Of a stretch of DNA of 64,000 bases, positions 43,204-55,000 are shown piece by piece (the first letter of the stretch is position 1; every line of letters begins with the position of its first letter). Below the pieces are notes generated by a model. The model searched no databases and was not told the origin of the DNA. It worked only from the letters and a program-made list of their open reading frames with translations. The DNA comes from Sporothrix humicola. Its lineage: Eukaryota; Ascomycota; Sordariomycetes; Ophiostomatales; Ophiostomataceae. A program made the translations under genes and the position numbers. Location: NCBI GenBank assembly GCA_021396245.1, contig WNYE01000138.1, positions 1-64,000 on the forward strand, in the 5' to 3' direction.

Positions 43204-43366
43204 GTGCCCCCCCACCCTCAGACATAAATACTTCTCTTTCTGCCCCTTCTTCAAGCCATCGATTCTTTTAGCATCACATCTTCACTTTGCATTTTCAATC
43301 ATCGTTCAACATTCAATTCACTTTTTCTTTTTCTTTTTATTTCCCCTCGTTCTTCTTTGCAAGAAC

Positions 43367-44257
43367 ATGCCCAAGAACAAGACCAACCGAACTCTACTTC
43401 CTGCACCCTATCCTTCCCCATACACAGAGTCAAGCCCCAGTGACACTTCGTCTCCTCCAATGGGCCATCCACCAGCACAGATGCCGGCCATCTCCCAAGC
43501 GGAGTATGATGCCATGATGCTCACGTTTGGGACCGGTGACGTTGACTACAACATGCAAGATCACAGCATGGACAACACAGGCGGCGGCTCGGGTGCTGTC
43601 AAGAAGAAGAGAAGCATCAAGTCCAGCACCAGCATATACTTGACAGGACCCATGGAGGTGGACGGCTCCGTCAAGAGTGGGGGCTCTGTCAGTCTGTTTG
43701 GGGACTTTACAATCCGGGAGAAGATCGAGGCCTATGGCAACATTGAAGTCAGTGGCCAGGTGTCTTGCCAGTAAGTCCAGTTACACCTGTCCGTTTATGC
43801 ATTACAGATCTACTAACACGTTTTACAGAGACAAGGTGAAGTGCTTTGGCAACATGGACATCGCAGGCACAGTCTGGTGCGGGCAAGTGTTCCCAATTGT
43901 CCAATCTTTCTGATATCGATTCACTAACAAGACTCCCACTCCAGAGGAAAGGTCAAGATCTTTGGAAAGCTGACCATCAACGGCCACTTTGAAGTCTACG
44001 ACAACATCGAGGTTTGGGGCGCTGTCGTCATCCAAGGCTCCATGTTAGTGATTTCCCGCATTTTCCCTTTTTTTCTTCATATTCAAACGTTGCATCGTTT
44101 GAGATGTGCTAACCAAAATGACAATTTCAGGAAGTGCAAGACCCTCACAGCATACGCATCGGTGACCACCGTCGGCGATGACTCCTACTACGAAGTAGAA
44201 GAGTCGGAAACCGTATGGGGAGCCAAGATGGTGCGGCGGACCGAGCACGAGGCATAG
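43367..44257 (+). CDS. Bactofilin-like protein (polymer-forming cytoskeletal domain)
   Basis: Four exons, 43367-43770, 43829-43882, 43945-44043 and 44131-44257, give 227 residues. The first 75 residues are Pro/Ser-rich and probably disordered. From about residue 85 short hydrophobic/glycine repeats recur every 16-18 residues: STSIYLTGPMEVDGSVKSGG, SVSLFGDFTIREKIEAYG, NIEVSGQVSCQDKVKCFG, NMDIAGTVWCGGKVKIFG, KLTINGHFEVYDNIEVWG. This matches the right-handed beta-helix of bactofilins (PF04519), which self-assemble into filaments without nucleotides. Bacterial relatives scaffold cell-shape and polarity proteins; the fungal role is not known to me. Intron 2 has a GC donor (43883-43884), supported by the in-frame repeat across the junction. 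Confident for the fold, low for function. Confidence 0.87.
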
Positions 44258-45943
44258 CCACTACAGGCAGGCCCAATTGCAGCAGTTTCGATATCAGATG
44301 CGGCAGATCGACGATACGGCCAGTCGAGCTTCAATGGCTGGTATTGACCACGTTTGACTACTTTGGGCCATCTTCGGCCATTGACGAATAATGACAACAT
44401 ATCACAGAACAAAAAAACACGAGAAAAAAAGACACAAAACGACAAAAGGAACAAAAAAATCACACCGTTGTTCATCAATGTCACCAATGTCACTTCAAGC
44501 GTGGAGACATTCGGGCTTCGCTTTTTTCTTGTCGTGGAGAAATACGAACAAGGCTTGGAGAAATGACGCCGAAATCGATTGGGATGGGGCGCGGCTGCCT
44601 TGTGTGCGGATGGCCTCAATTTTGGTATCCTTTTTCTTCCGTCTTTTGTCTCCATCTTTTTTTCTCTTCTTTCTCTTTCTCTTTCCATTTTTCTTTTCTT
44701 TTCCTTTGAAAAGAAAGAGAAAAGGGAAATACATGGCCCGAGCATAGTTGCTACATTGTTTGTGGCATGGTTTTCCCCAAGAGCCCACTCTTGTAGGCAA
44801 GGCTGAACCGAGGGAACACAGAAATGTCTTTTGATTTCTCGTGTTCCCACTTATTCCCATGGCGCCTATTTGCCTGCGCTGCTGCCTCACCTTTCACCCT
44901 TTCCTGTTTTTTCTTGTTAATTCTCTGCAGCTTTGATTTTTGCATTTCACTTTTCGTGTTGGAATTCATTTTGGGCCCTACTAATGTTGGACTTTACGGA
45001 TTGTTTTGCAATCTTGTTTTGATTTTCCCTTTTCCTTTGATTTTTGTTTTGATTTTTTATTTCAGGACTGGTCCCTATTATTGTTTTCTTTTGATTTTTG
45101 GACTTGGACTTTTACATTGGCAGGCATGCTTGCGATGGACCTTGATTTATTTTCTTTTCACTTTTGGACGACACCTTGGCACTTCTGTGTTACTCCCTGT
45201 ATCATTAATTATGACTCGACGGCGATGATGGATGGATCTCATAGATTTGGGGCTTGTTTTTCGTATTAATTTAAATCGCATTAGTGCATTTTTGGTTATT
45301 CCTGTATGCGTGATTACATAATAATAAGGAGTAGCTCCAGTTCCGCCCATTCCTAATTTAGACTAGCTCCATTTCGGCGCAAGTTTGCCCCTGCTCAAGT
45401 CGCCAAACATTCGCTCTGCTCGACAACGCTAAAACGCGCCCTGACCAAAGGACGTGTGCATCCTCGTGAAACCTCACATTTGCCCACCTCACACCAGCAT
45501 CACGCATCTTTTCACGACACAACGCCTTCCCACCACCTACCTCGGCCCTGTATCCCTAGAATACGTGCATAATACATACTATTTACGACCTTACGACATC
45601 ATATTTTCCGAAATCCATCCATCTGCCTCCCTAAACACGGCAAGAAGCGACGCGACCCCTGAGCTTCTCTTCACTTTTATTTTCTGACGGACCGTTGCCT
45701 ATCTTGTCTGGTTGAGAGATGTCCCGCGGCAGCGCGCTGTAGCGCGAAGTTGCACTTCACGAGCGGACGAGCACGCGTGATCCAACAACAGGCACTGCCC
45801 GACGCATCTTTGCGCGCGCCTGATCACAACACCATACAATACCTTTACGAATCAAGAAACCGATCTTCTTCTCCCTCCGATATCACATCCGATTGACGCC
45901 CAGGCCCCCACACCACACACCGCAACACATTCGAGAGCATACA
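44258..45943. other. Intergenic region, promoter/leader of the ING-PHD gene
   Basis: A/T-rich simple sequence (AAAAAGACACAAAACG and T/C tracts around 44630-44720) fills the left half. The last 500 bp are C/A-rich and typical of a fungal leader (repeated CACGAC/CATCAC text). A 220-codon minus-strand frame overlapping the end of the bactofilin-like gene is a shadow. Confidence 0.5.
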
Positions 45944-48938
45944 ATGAGTGTCGCAGTGGATGCCGACCTTGCCGACGGCGATGGCGGGGTCTCGCCTAAG
46001 CACCAATTGACCCCGCGGCCAACTCGGTCTTCGCGCATTTCACCGCCGCCCATTCCGCCAGCAGCATCGACGACACAGGAAGGAGCAGGAGCTGTAGGAG
46101 CCGCAGGGCCAGCTGGCCACGATGGCGGTGAAGATGCGGAGCACCACACATCAGGCCACGAGGCAGCAGCAGCGACAGAGCCTTTCCCATCAATGGGCAG
46201 TAGGAACGGCGGCTTGAGCTCGTTCAACCTTAGAGCGGACCCGGACGCTCAGGCAACCGTGACCGACTTTCTCGACTTTACCGAGTACCTCCCCTCCGAC
46301 ATGGCGCGTTCGCTGACGCTGATTGGCAAGCTGGACGAGGACTATGTGGAAGCATCGACCAATGTCCACAAACTGACAGACGCCTGGGGCCAGCTGCCGA
46401 ATATGCCGGCCGAATCCCGCCCGTCTGCAACGAAATTGCGGGCCGACATCTCCGCCAACCTCACACATGGCATCAATGCACGTGTCTACGCCCACGCTGA
46501 GGCTTTGCGGATGGCCGAGAACGTGAACCGGCACTACTTCCGGGCCAAGACGATCCTGTCTAAGCTGCAGACGATGCTGGAAAACTACCCGGAAGCAGAG
46601 CAGCAGCAACAGGCCCAGCTACAACAGAAGCAGCAGCAACAGCAGCAGCAGCGCGAGCAGGAACAGCAACAACAACTCCAGAACCAGGAGGGACAGAAGC
46701 AGCCCAAGAAGAGCAGCAATGGACAGCAGCGGATGCGGCGGCAGCGTGTACCCCGGATCACGGTTCCTGGCGAGGTCCTGGCGCCCTACGACCTGGACTA
46801 CGAGTCGTACAGCGGTGAGAGCGATGTTAGTTCACCCTCATCAGACGACGAGTCGCTGCCGCCGCACCCTGGGATGCGCCGGAAGTCGACATCCGCCGCG
46901 CCGCCTCGCATGAAGGGCCTGAAGGGAGCGTTGAGTGGGAGTGCCATTGGCGGCTCATCGTCAGGCGGCCCCCACTCGCTCAAGGTCCCCAAGATGCGCG
47001 TGCCGCGCGAGTCGAGGGTGCCTGGGCAGCCATACATCTCAACCAGCTCGGCACTTGCTCGGCTTAAGCCGCCGCCCGAGAACGCCGTTGTCGGCAGCGC
47101 AGACGCGCCGTGGCTGCGGCTGACGGCGTACGAACTGGCCAAGCTCAGGAAGCGCATGAAGAAGAATGCGCAATGGTCACCGAGCGACACCATGATTGCC
47201 AGAGAGCTCAAGGCGCTCGGACGCAACCTCGACGCCTTCAACCAGGCACGTAAGAAAGCCGAGGCCGAGGGACGTGTCTTTGAAGGGATCCTGCCGGATG
47301 CAGCTTTGGAGCTGGGCGCGATGAACATGGATGCTGCGCTAGCGGCCGAGGAAAGCCAGCTCACCAACCGTGGGATCCGGCTCAACGAGGCCAAGAAGAT
47401 GAAGAACGATCTCGGCTCACTGGCAGCGCAGGAAGCGGAAGAGTCTACTCGTAGGATGATGGAAGCGGCGCGTGCGATATTTTCGCCATACCCTGGAGCC
47501 ACAACCGACACGACAGCATCCACAGTGGCCTCTGCACGGGCCACGACACCAGCGGCTACATCCCGGAAGCGCAAGCGTGAAGGGCCGACCGACGCGACAG
47601 TGGCAGACACTGTCGAGGGAGGAGCTGCCGACAACGGTGTTTCGGGTGAGGCAGCTGCAGCAACATCGACGCCTGCGCCATCAGCGTCCCAACGTCAACT
47701 GCAGAAGCGGGTCAAGACGGAGACGCCAGTACCGATCCCGCAGCCTGCAAAGGGCTCTGCGCCGCCTCACGATTCTGCTAGCAGCAGTAACAACACGCTG
47801 GCGACGCCGGCTCCACCAACATACACTCGTCACTCTATGACGCCCGTGCCTGCGCCGGTTTTCGGCGGTGGAGCGTCATCACAGGCACAAGACGCCTCGC
47901 AATCTAAGCAGTCAACAGCCATGTCGTCACCCTTATCCAGCGGTGTATCAACAGGCACTGGCGGCAATGCGAATACGACTACGACCACTACGACGGTGCC
48001 GCTCAAGCCGCCTGCAGAGACGCCCATCCATCCGCCCGTGCACAAGTCGACGACGCCCATCCACCCACCAGTCAGAGAACTACGGACACGCGAGCCGGCG
48101 CGGAAGGATCTCCCTATCCACCAGCAGCAGCCAACTGCTGGTGACGATGCAGAGGATCTGGCAGTCCCACCCCGGGCATCACGCGCTTCGTCGCGGGCCC
48201 TGACGCCCAACCCGGTCAATGCGCTTGGCATTGTGAATACTGTCCTGCCGACGACCGAGACAGGATCAGCCGGCACCACGCTGGCCACAGCAGGGCCGAC
48301 TACAACTCGCCGTCCGTCGTCTCGCGGTGCATCCGCTTCTGCTCCGAACCCAGAGGGCCAGCAATCCCTGGCATCGGAACGTCCGCGTCGCGCTAGCACC
48401 GCACGCAACACCCCCGTCCCCGACGTCGTCGGAAAGCGCATTAAGAGACCCGCGCCGGGCGTTGTCAGCCGGACCAGCTCAGGCGGTAGCGCCGCCGTGG
48501 GCCAACGGAAAGCAGCGCCGCGGAAGAAGCGGAGGTCCAATGCGCACCAGAACCCCCCGCAGAACCTAAATCAAAGCCAAAATCAGCAGCGGAGAGACAG
48601 CCGCGGCAAGTCGACCGACGGTGATGATGTCGAGATCGACGACGACGGCAACATTATCGACGCCAACGAGCCGCGCTACTGTGTCTGCAACCGTGTGTCT
48701 TTCGGCACCATGATTCAATGCGACAATGTTGATGTAAGTCAAAGTGTACACTGTGTATTTCATCTTTTTGCTACGCATGCTAACAACTTAGAACTGCAAA
48801 CAGGAGTGGTTCCATCTCGAGTGTGTGGGCTTGACGGCCGTGCCGGCGCGGACGACCAAATGGTACTGTCCCGACTGTCGCGTGCTGCTCAACATTGGCG
48901 AGAAGGGCGAAGTGAGTGCCCGGGGCGTCAAGGCGTAG
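45944..48938 (+). CDS. ING-family PHD-finger chromatin protein (Pho23/Yng-like), unusually long
   Basis: Two exons, 45944-48733 and 48792-48938, give 978 residues. ING proteins read H3K4 methylation and sit in histone acetyltransferase (NuA3/NuA4) or deacetylase (Rpd3L) complexes. The N-terminal ING helical domain covers about residues 104-215 (TDFLDFTEYLPSDMARSLTL). A polyglutamine stretch follows (about 220-245). A 650-residue Ser/Thr/Pro/Ala-rich disordered middle contains basic patches (SRKRKREG; KKRRS). The C-terminal PHD finger (about 909-955) has the Cys4-His-Cys3 set: CVC, QCDN, NCKQEWFHLECVGL and WYCPDC. The intron splits the PHD after CDNVD. The spacing between the third and fourth Cys is five residues, where animal ING proteins have four. 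Yeast ING proteins are about 220-330 residues, so the middle is a large expansion. Which complex it joins is not decidable here. Confidence 0.93.
46603..46685 (+). repeat. Polyglutamine-coding CAG/CAA tract
   Basis: Mixed CAG/CAA codons encode a Gln-rich stretch (runs such as QQQQ and QQQQQQ, interrupted by A, K, R and E) just after the ING helical domain. Mixed codons reduce slippage, and similar tracts are common in fungal regulators. Confidence 0.9.
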
Positions 48939-51900
48939 CCCATTGGTGGGCTTTCTTTTTCTTCTTCTTTTTTTGTTCTAGTTTTTTCCTTGATATATTA
49001 TTATGTTCTTTTTTGGAGGATACTTTGGGAGGCTGCTCTGGGACGGATTAATTTTCTGGCGTTTCTGATTTCTACGGTGTCTTCAACTCTTGTTACTGTA
49101 TTGTTTCCTTGATATTTTCAGCGTTTGTAGGACTATTCCCATCCCCGGCCAAGGCAGAGGCCACTGTACTGTGGCTGTTATTATTTTGATTTATTTTCTT
49201 ATAATTACTTTCACTGATCTCACTTGATGACGCATTCACTTTTCTCACGATGCTTCTTCCTACCGTAAATATGCCCGCATAATACGGTATTTGGTAGCAC
49301 GTACATTTACGGCAGAACTGCATAATTACACAACCGACATGGGGCTTTGTGCCGAGCTGTGCTACCAAGAGACAAAGAAAAGACGTCATTTCTCCCATCG
49401 TCGGGTTTATCGTAGTGTCTGGCCGTCTTTCGTCTTTGGGTAGCCTTTTGCTATTTCCACGCCGCTTATTCGCCACGTGTTGGAGTCTAAACAAGAACAG
49501 GGACAGTTCGCTCCAGTTCATTCTAATACAGGAAACATCCTGTGACAAGGTACAAGTGCTTCAAGTGCCTCGTCAAGCCATTATCCCAGCGAGCCCAGTC
49601 ACCGTTTGTCTCTTTAATTCCATTTTCCCTCCCCTCCCCCCTTCTCGTTTTCTGGCGTCTTTCTGTTCATTTCGAGCGTCATCTGACCAGACAGTCTAAA
49701 AGAACCGCCAAAGGACTATCCCAACTATAAATCAGGAATACAAGAAAGGGGCTCAGTCTCGCGAACAAAGGCTGGAAAGGGTCTATTTCCATCGTGTTTC
49801 TCGCGTCTTTTGGTCCCTTTCTGTGGCAATCGGCGCTCACATGACCCATTCTTTTTGGCACCGTTTTTAGGCCGTTAGGGGCCGTTTTGGAGAAGGGCGA
49901 CAAGCCTTTCTCTTTTCGGCTCGCCTTTCGACGGCGACCGATTTGAAACCAAAAGTCACTTTGGCATTCCAGGTGTCCTGTTTTGCCCCTTGTGTCGATG
50001 AAATGAGAGTGAAGAAAGTGGAGGACACGGACAGGAGCGAGAAAGAGAGGAAGAGAGACAAGAAAATGACTCCCATGGCAGCTGACCAACGCCTGCTGAG
50101 GCCTGGCTTGGATCGCATTCTCCGCTGTAAAACACTTTCCTCCCCCAGTCGCTCTCTCCTTATCTGTGGAGACGATATGGGAACGTGGGCTGGACATCCC
50201 CATGGCGCTAATCACACGCCCCCGCCCCCTCCTAATTTACGGTATGCCAGGCAGTTAACGGCCTGGCCCTGCCTGCTGTAACCCCTCTTGGCTGTTGCCC
50301 TCTGTCTCGTTCTCTCGCCCTCCCTCCTTCCCCCAAAACGATCTCCCCCACCCCGCACCTGGCCGCGCTTTCCATCCAGGTAAGGTCACCGGCAACAGGG
50401 CTGGTGACTCTTGCCGTTGTCTGCTGTCGGAGAAAGGCAGGAGGCAGGGTCGGTTGCCTGTCGTCATGCGCGCGTAGCGACAACAGCGCCGTTTCTGTGC
50501 TGTGCCTCTTCTCTCAGTCTCTCCTTCTCTGCCTCTCTACCTCTCTGCCTCTGTTTCTCGGCTTCGTCCTTGTACCCATCCACTGAAAAGGTTATGGTCA
50601 GGTACAAGCTCCCTTTGCTCGCCTCGGTATTAGTGGCCTAGCGTGATGCCCGTTTCCTGGCCCGGCCTTGGCTTCACCTTTGATATTGAGAGGAAACGCG
50701 AATCCGTAACCCCTCTCTGCTCTCGCCTGTAACCCCGTTTCTCCGTCATGATTATTTCGCGGTCTCCTTTTGACCAGACTCAGACAAGGTCAAAGGTCAG
50801 CCCGGCTGGTGCCCATGATACGCCGCTGCTCATTCCCTTTTTAGAAGTTGCAAGGCAGTGACAGCACTGTTCAGCCCAGTTCCCCCTGCTCCACCTGCCT
50901 CCCGTTCCTTCCCTCCCCACTAGACTCATCTATCTACGTAACACTGCGCCGCCACCTTCCCGCTGGCTTCTGGCGCGCTGGGAATGGAAGCTACGGCGTG
51001 TAAAAGAGTACTTGTGCCTTGTATCTTGCTTCTAGCGGTAATACCAGAAGGCGCTTTCGGCGCTCTATTATTGATGACGCTCGCCCCTTCTACCCCGAAC
51101 ACGCATCGCGCTTTCCTTAGTCCCAGCCCTTATCGACAAACACCCAGACCGCGACTTGACAACATCGACGACTCACTCGCTCCTGCCTTGTACAAACTGC
51201 ATCTCTTTAGCATCCCATCTCTTGCCTCCTGTATATTTTTGTTTTTCGTTTCTCCCACTTTCCTTAAACATTTTACTTCGTCTTTCATCCACATCGCACC
51301 TTATCCATCCATACGCTCACTTTGCTTCTGTCCCCCCCAACGCACCCCTCCAACCAGACGGCACCCTGCATCCACTTGTGCTGCGCGTCGCTGGAGCTAC
51401 TGCATTCTACCCATTTGACTTGCCCGTCTACCGCTCCAAACACACCCAAACACACCCTCTTTCTGCTTGCCCCATATTAAGATCCTATTACTGAGTTGCT
51501 GTCCTGCATCTCGACCTCCTCTCCCGTCCAGTCACATCTCGGCGCTCCCCTGGCTGGCTCGTCACCCCTCTTCACCCCGGCCCGTGGAGCAAGTGCTGTT
51601 TCTGTGCTGTACAGAAGAGCAACACAGGACTCAGTTCTCGATCTTAACCTAACCCCCGCCCGCCTGCAACTCTCCGACCACCTCCGACATCTTCTTGCTT
51701 CTCTCTGCTTCTGTGCTGGTTCATTCTGGTTCCCAGGACAAAACCGAAACTTGAAACACTTGCGCGAGTCCGCGATATACTCTCTCGACAATTCTCTATC
51801 GTCTTCTCCGCCACCGCTCGATAGCCGCGGGGAAGCTCCACGCGTCATTACTGCTTTACCGGCCAAACGGGCACCCGAAGCTCGACCGACTGGTACTCGC

Positions 51901-52090
51901 CGTGCCGGCGTCCTCTACGACGACCATCTCGAACCCTACTCCTTCGATCTGATCCCCGGACAACCTCTGTCTCCTCTACCCGTGTCATCGAATCTATACC
52001 GCCAGTTTACTCGCCACACATAGACCTGTCTACCCCCTTGGACCTCCGGACCCCTTCCGCCGTCCGCCAGGCGGTGGGCTTTTCTACTTA
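48939..52090. other. 3.1-kb intergenic region with CT-rich leader of the BCAS3-like gene
   Basis: The first 600 bp are the 3' flank of the ING gene. From about 50200 to 52090 the plus strand is strongly pyrimidine-biased (CTCTCT, CCCTCC and TCTCTGCC text), with several upstream ATGs (for example 50984 and 51156) opening frames of 60-175 codons that share no recognisable domain. I read this as promoter and a long 5' UTR with possible upstream open frames, not as genes. Confidence 0.5.
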
Positions 52091-55000
52091 ATGCCTAGTA
52101 AGAGCTTCCTGCGGTCACTTTGTCACCGAGTCCACGTTGTGACACCTACAATTTTAATCCGAACTTCTGCTAACACTGAATCCCTACTCTAGGTGCAAAG
52201 AAGGCCAAGAAGGATGCAAAAGAGGCTGGCGGCGTGGTCGCGGCGGTGACCAAGCATGCGTCTGGAAAGTTTACGTGCGTACCCTCTTCTCAGCCTTGTC
52301 CTCCCTCTCGTTCTCTACCCCACTACAGCTTTACCCTCGCCTCTACAAGTTCTAACAGATCATCTAGTAACGGAAACGCCCCGGAGCCTGCGTCGGACAC
52401 CTCCAGCTCGGCCAACCAATCGCCCAACGTCGAACCCGTGGCGACGCCGTCCTCAAACGGCAACCCCTCCGTCTCGCCCATTATCGGTGCCGTTTCTGTC
52501 CCCACCTCCTCTGGCGCCCCTTCGTCATTTGCGCCATCGCCGCGTATGATCCCCGGCATGAGTGGCATGGGCGAATGGACACAATCTCGCACTGGCGGTC
52601 TCTCGGCCGGCCTTGGTAGTTCTCCTGGACACCTGATCAACCTCATGGGCGAGTCGCCGCCCAGCCGCTGGTCCTCGCCTCGACCCTACGGTACGAGTCA
52701 CACGAGCCATACGAGCCATCTCAGCCTCGCTAGTCACGGGAGCCACGGTAGCCATCCTACCAGCGTCTCTGTTTCGCCTCCAATGGCTGGTGAACTTCAC
52801 GGTATGGCGGCCGGCCGGCGGCCATTGAGCTACCACATGGACTCGGCCGCCCAGTACTCTTCCTTGTCCCAGCAGCCATCTCCGCACACGCTCCCCAACC
52901 ACCTGGCAACATCGCCAGGGCACCATCGCCGGGACTCGCTACATTCTCACTACGCCCAGTCCCGTGGCGTGGCTGCAGCGGTAGCCGGCATCCCCAACCC
53001 TCCCCAGCCCCACCAACCACAGGCCCATTTCTATGGTGCGCCTGATATTGACATCGACCTGCAGCCTCGCCAAAACGGCATGAAACCCGGCCAGCGAGGC
53101 TACCATTTCGCTTTTGATACCTTGCCGTCCTCCCACAACCAGAACGGCGGTGCCGAGACAGTGATTACGGCGGGCTACGAGGGCGGTCTGGAGGTGCACT
53201 CTGTCTCAAAGCGCGGATTGGAACGGCTAGCAAGCCTCTCGGGCCTGCGCGGTGGTGTTGTCAATGCCAAGATTCTGCCGTGGACTGCGTCGAACCCTGT
53301 GCTTGCAGAGGCTTACCCACTGATTGCGGTAGTTGTGCATGGCCCCGTCCTGCCATCTGCTCCATCTGGAGAGACTGATGTTGGACAGGATGGTGCTCCA
53401 AAAGCCGCTGTCGAGAACATGGAGACAAGCCCGCAGGATTCACCACAAGTCGGTTCTCACGCCGAGATGCCTTCTGGGAGAACAGCATCAGGCTCCGCTC
53501 TCCCGATCGAGTACTACCAGACGACCGTCGAGATTTACTCGCTGAAGCTCAACCGACGAGTCTGTACACTTCTTGAAGCACCCAAGATTCCGTTGCAGAT
53601 CGCTATCACAAGCCCAATTTTCCAGGCTCCTCCACCATCGGGTGCTTTCCATATCAAGGCCGATGGCGGAAACATTGTTGTTGCCTCGGCGGTAACTGGC
53701 GAGTGCTGGTTGTACCGCCAAATGGCTTTTGCGGGCGAAAACGACCTGCCGTTTGTGTTTGTGGCCAAGCTGTGGACAACTCTGCAGCAGTCTCTCAAGG
53801 GTGTTAACAGCACCGGAGACGCACCAGCGGAAGGCGATCGTGCCCGGGCCACATCTTCTACAACTGGCTCTTCACCACGACCTGGTCTCAAACAGCCCGT
53901 GTTGGCTTTGAGCGGAAAGTGGCTCGCTTACTGTCCCGCGACGCCATCGTCACAAATAGCATTGCGGGCCGTTGTTCCAGTGCCAATTCATGGACGGGCG
54001 CCGGGTTACAACTCCATGACTCCACCGCACCTACCACCCACGACAGCTGATGTCGATTTACCTCATACCGAGAGTGTAATGAACAAGATCATGCGCGATG
54101 CCACCCAGGAGATTATCTCGGGCGCCAAGTGGGTTGGTCAGCAGGGGTGGCAGGCCTTCAACAACTACTGGAAAGGTAACCCGGGCGCATCAACGCCTCA
54201 GGCACCACGGTCACCACCGACGGCAGCTTTCGCCGGCCGACTTGACGGCCAGTTCCCGCCAACTCATGGAAGTGCGCCACCTGCCCCGGTTGTCTCGAAA
54301 GAACCTGGCCTTGTCTCCGTGGTAGATTTCACATCGGTAGGAAACTCAACCACGATCCACCCTGTCACTACATTTGCACCGACTCTCGGCTGCAGCTTCT
54401 TGTCGTTCTCACCCACTGGTCTTTGGCTCTTCATTGCCAGCACCAAGGGCGATGTACAGACTGTATGGGATCTGTTCCGGATCCAGTACACAAAGGCCTC
54501 GCCTCTGCAGGCTATCAGTGTTCCCGGCACTTTGACTGGGCCACGGGTCCGGCAGATTGCCCAGTTCTCGCGCATGACGGTCGCCCGCATCGTGGATGTA
54601 GCCTGGACCAAGCCGAACGGCGAGCGTCTTGCCATGGTCACAGAACGCGGCACTGTTCATCTTCTGGACCTTCCCACCAGCGCATTCACCTGGCCGCCGC
54701 CCCGTAGGCGGGGGATGCGGCCACAGGATTCCACTGGAGCCGCAGGATCTGGAGCCGCGGGTGCTGATGTGGCGGCCGGTGGAGCAGCTTCGACAGCCGT
54801 CTCCTATGCGTCAAACGCTCTGACAACAGCCTTTGACGCGGCACGCCCACTACTTACACGGCCTCGACGTAGCAGTTCGAACGTCCCGCAGTCGACTGGT
54901 GCCATCATTGTGGACCACGCCAGCCATGGCGGCAAGATCATTGCTGCAGGAATTAGCCATTCCCTTGGCAAGACGGGCAATGCGATCAACCAGCTCCGGC

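Larger units (their letters stand above)
37671..43366. other. 5.7-kb gene-free block upstream of the bactofilin-like gene
   Basis: No supportable gene on either strand. The segment has an 8-bp tandem repeat near 37965, mixed homopolymer T/A/G tracts (for example near 39535 and 40550), and long pyrimidine-rich stretches from about 41350 to 43366 that resemble promoter and 5'-leader DNA. ATTGG (CCAAT) cores occur near 40744 and 40785. Confidence 0.5.

Noticed and set aside
44188..44850. 220-aa minus-strand frame overlapping the end of the bactofilin-like gene
   Set aside because: Lys/Arg-rich translation of simple A/G-rich DNA, with no domain and no splice logic.
51496..52023. 175-aa open frame upstream of the BCAS3-like gene
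   Set aside because: Lies in the CT-rich leader; Ser/Pro/Leu-rich with no ordered motif. More likely part of a long 5' UTR.
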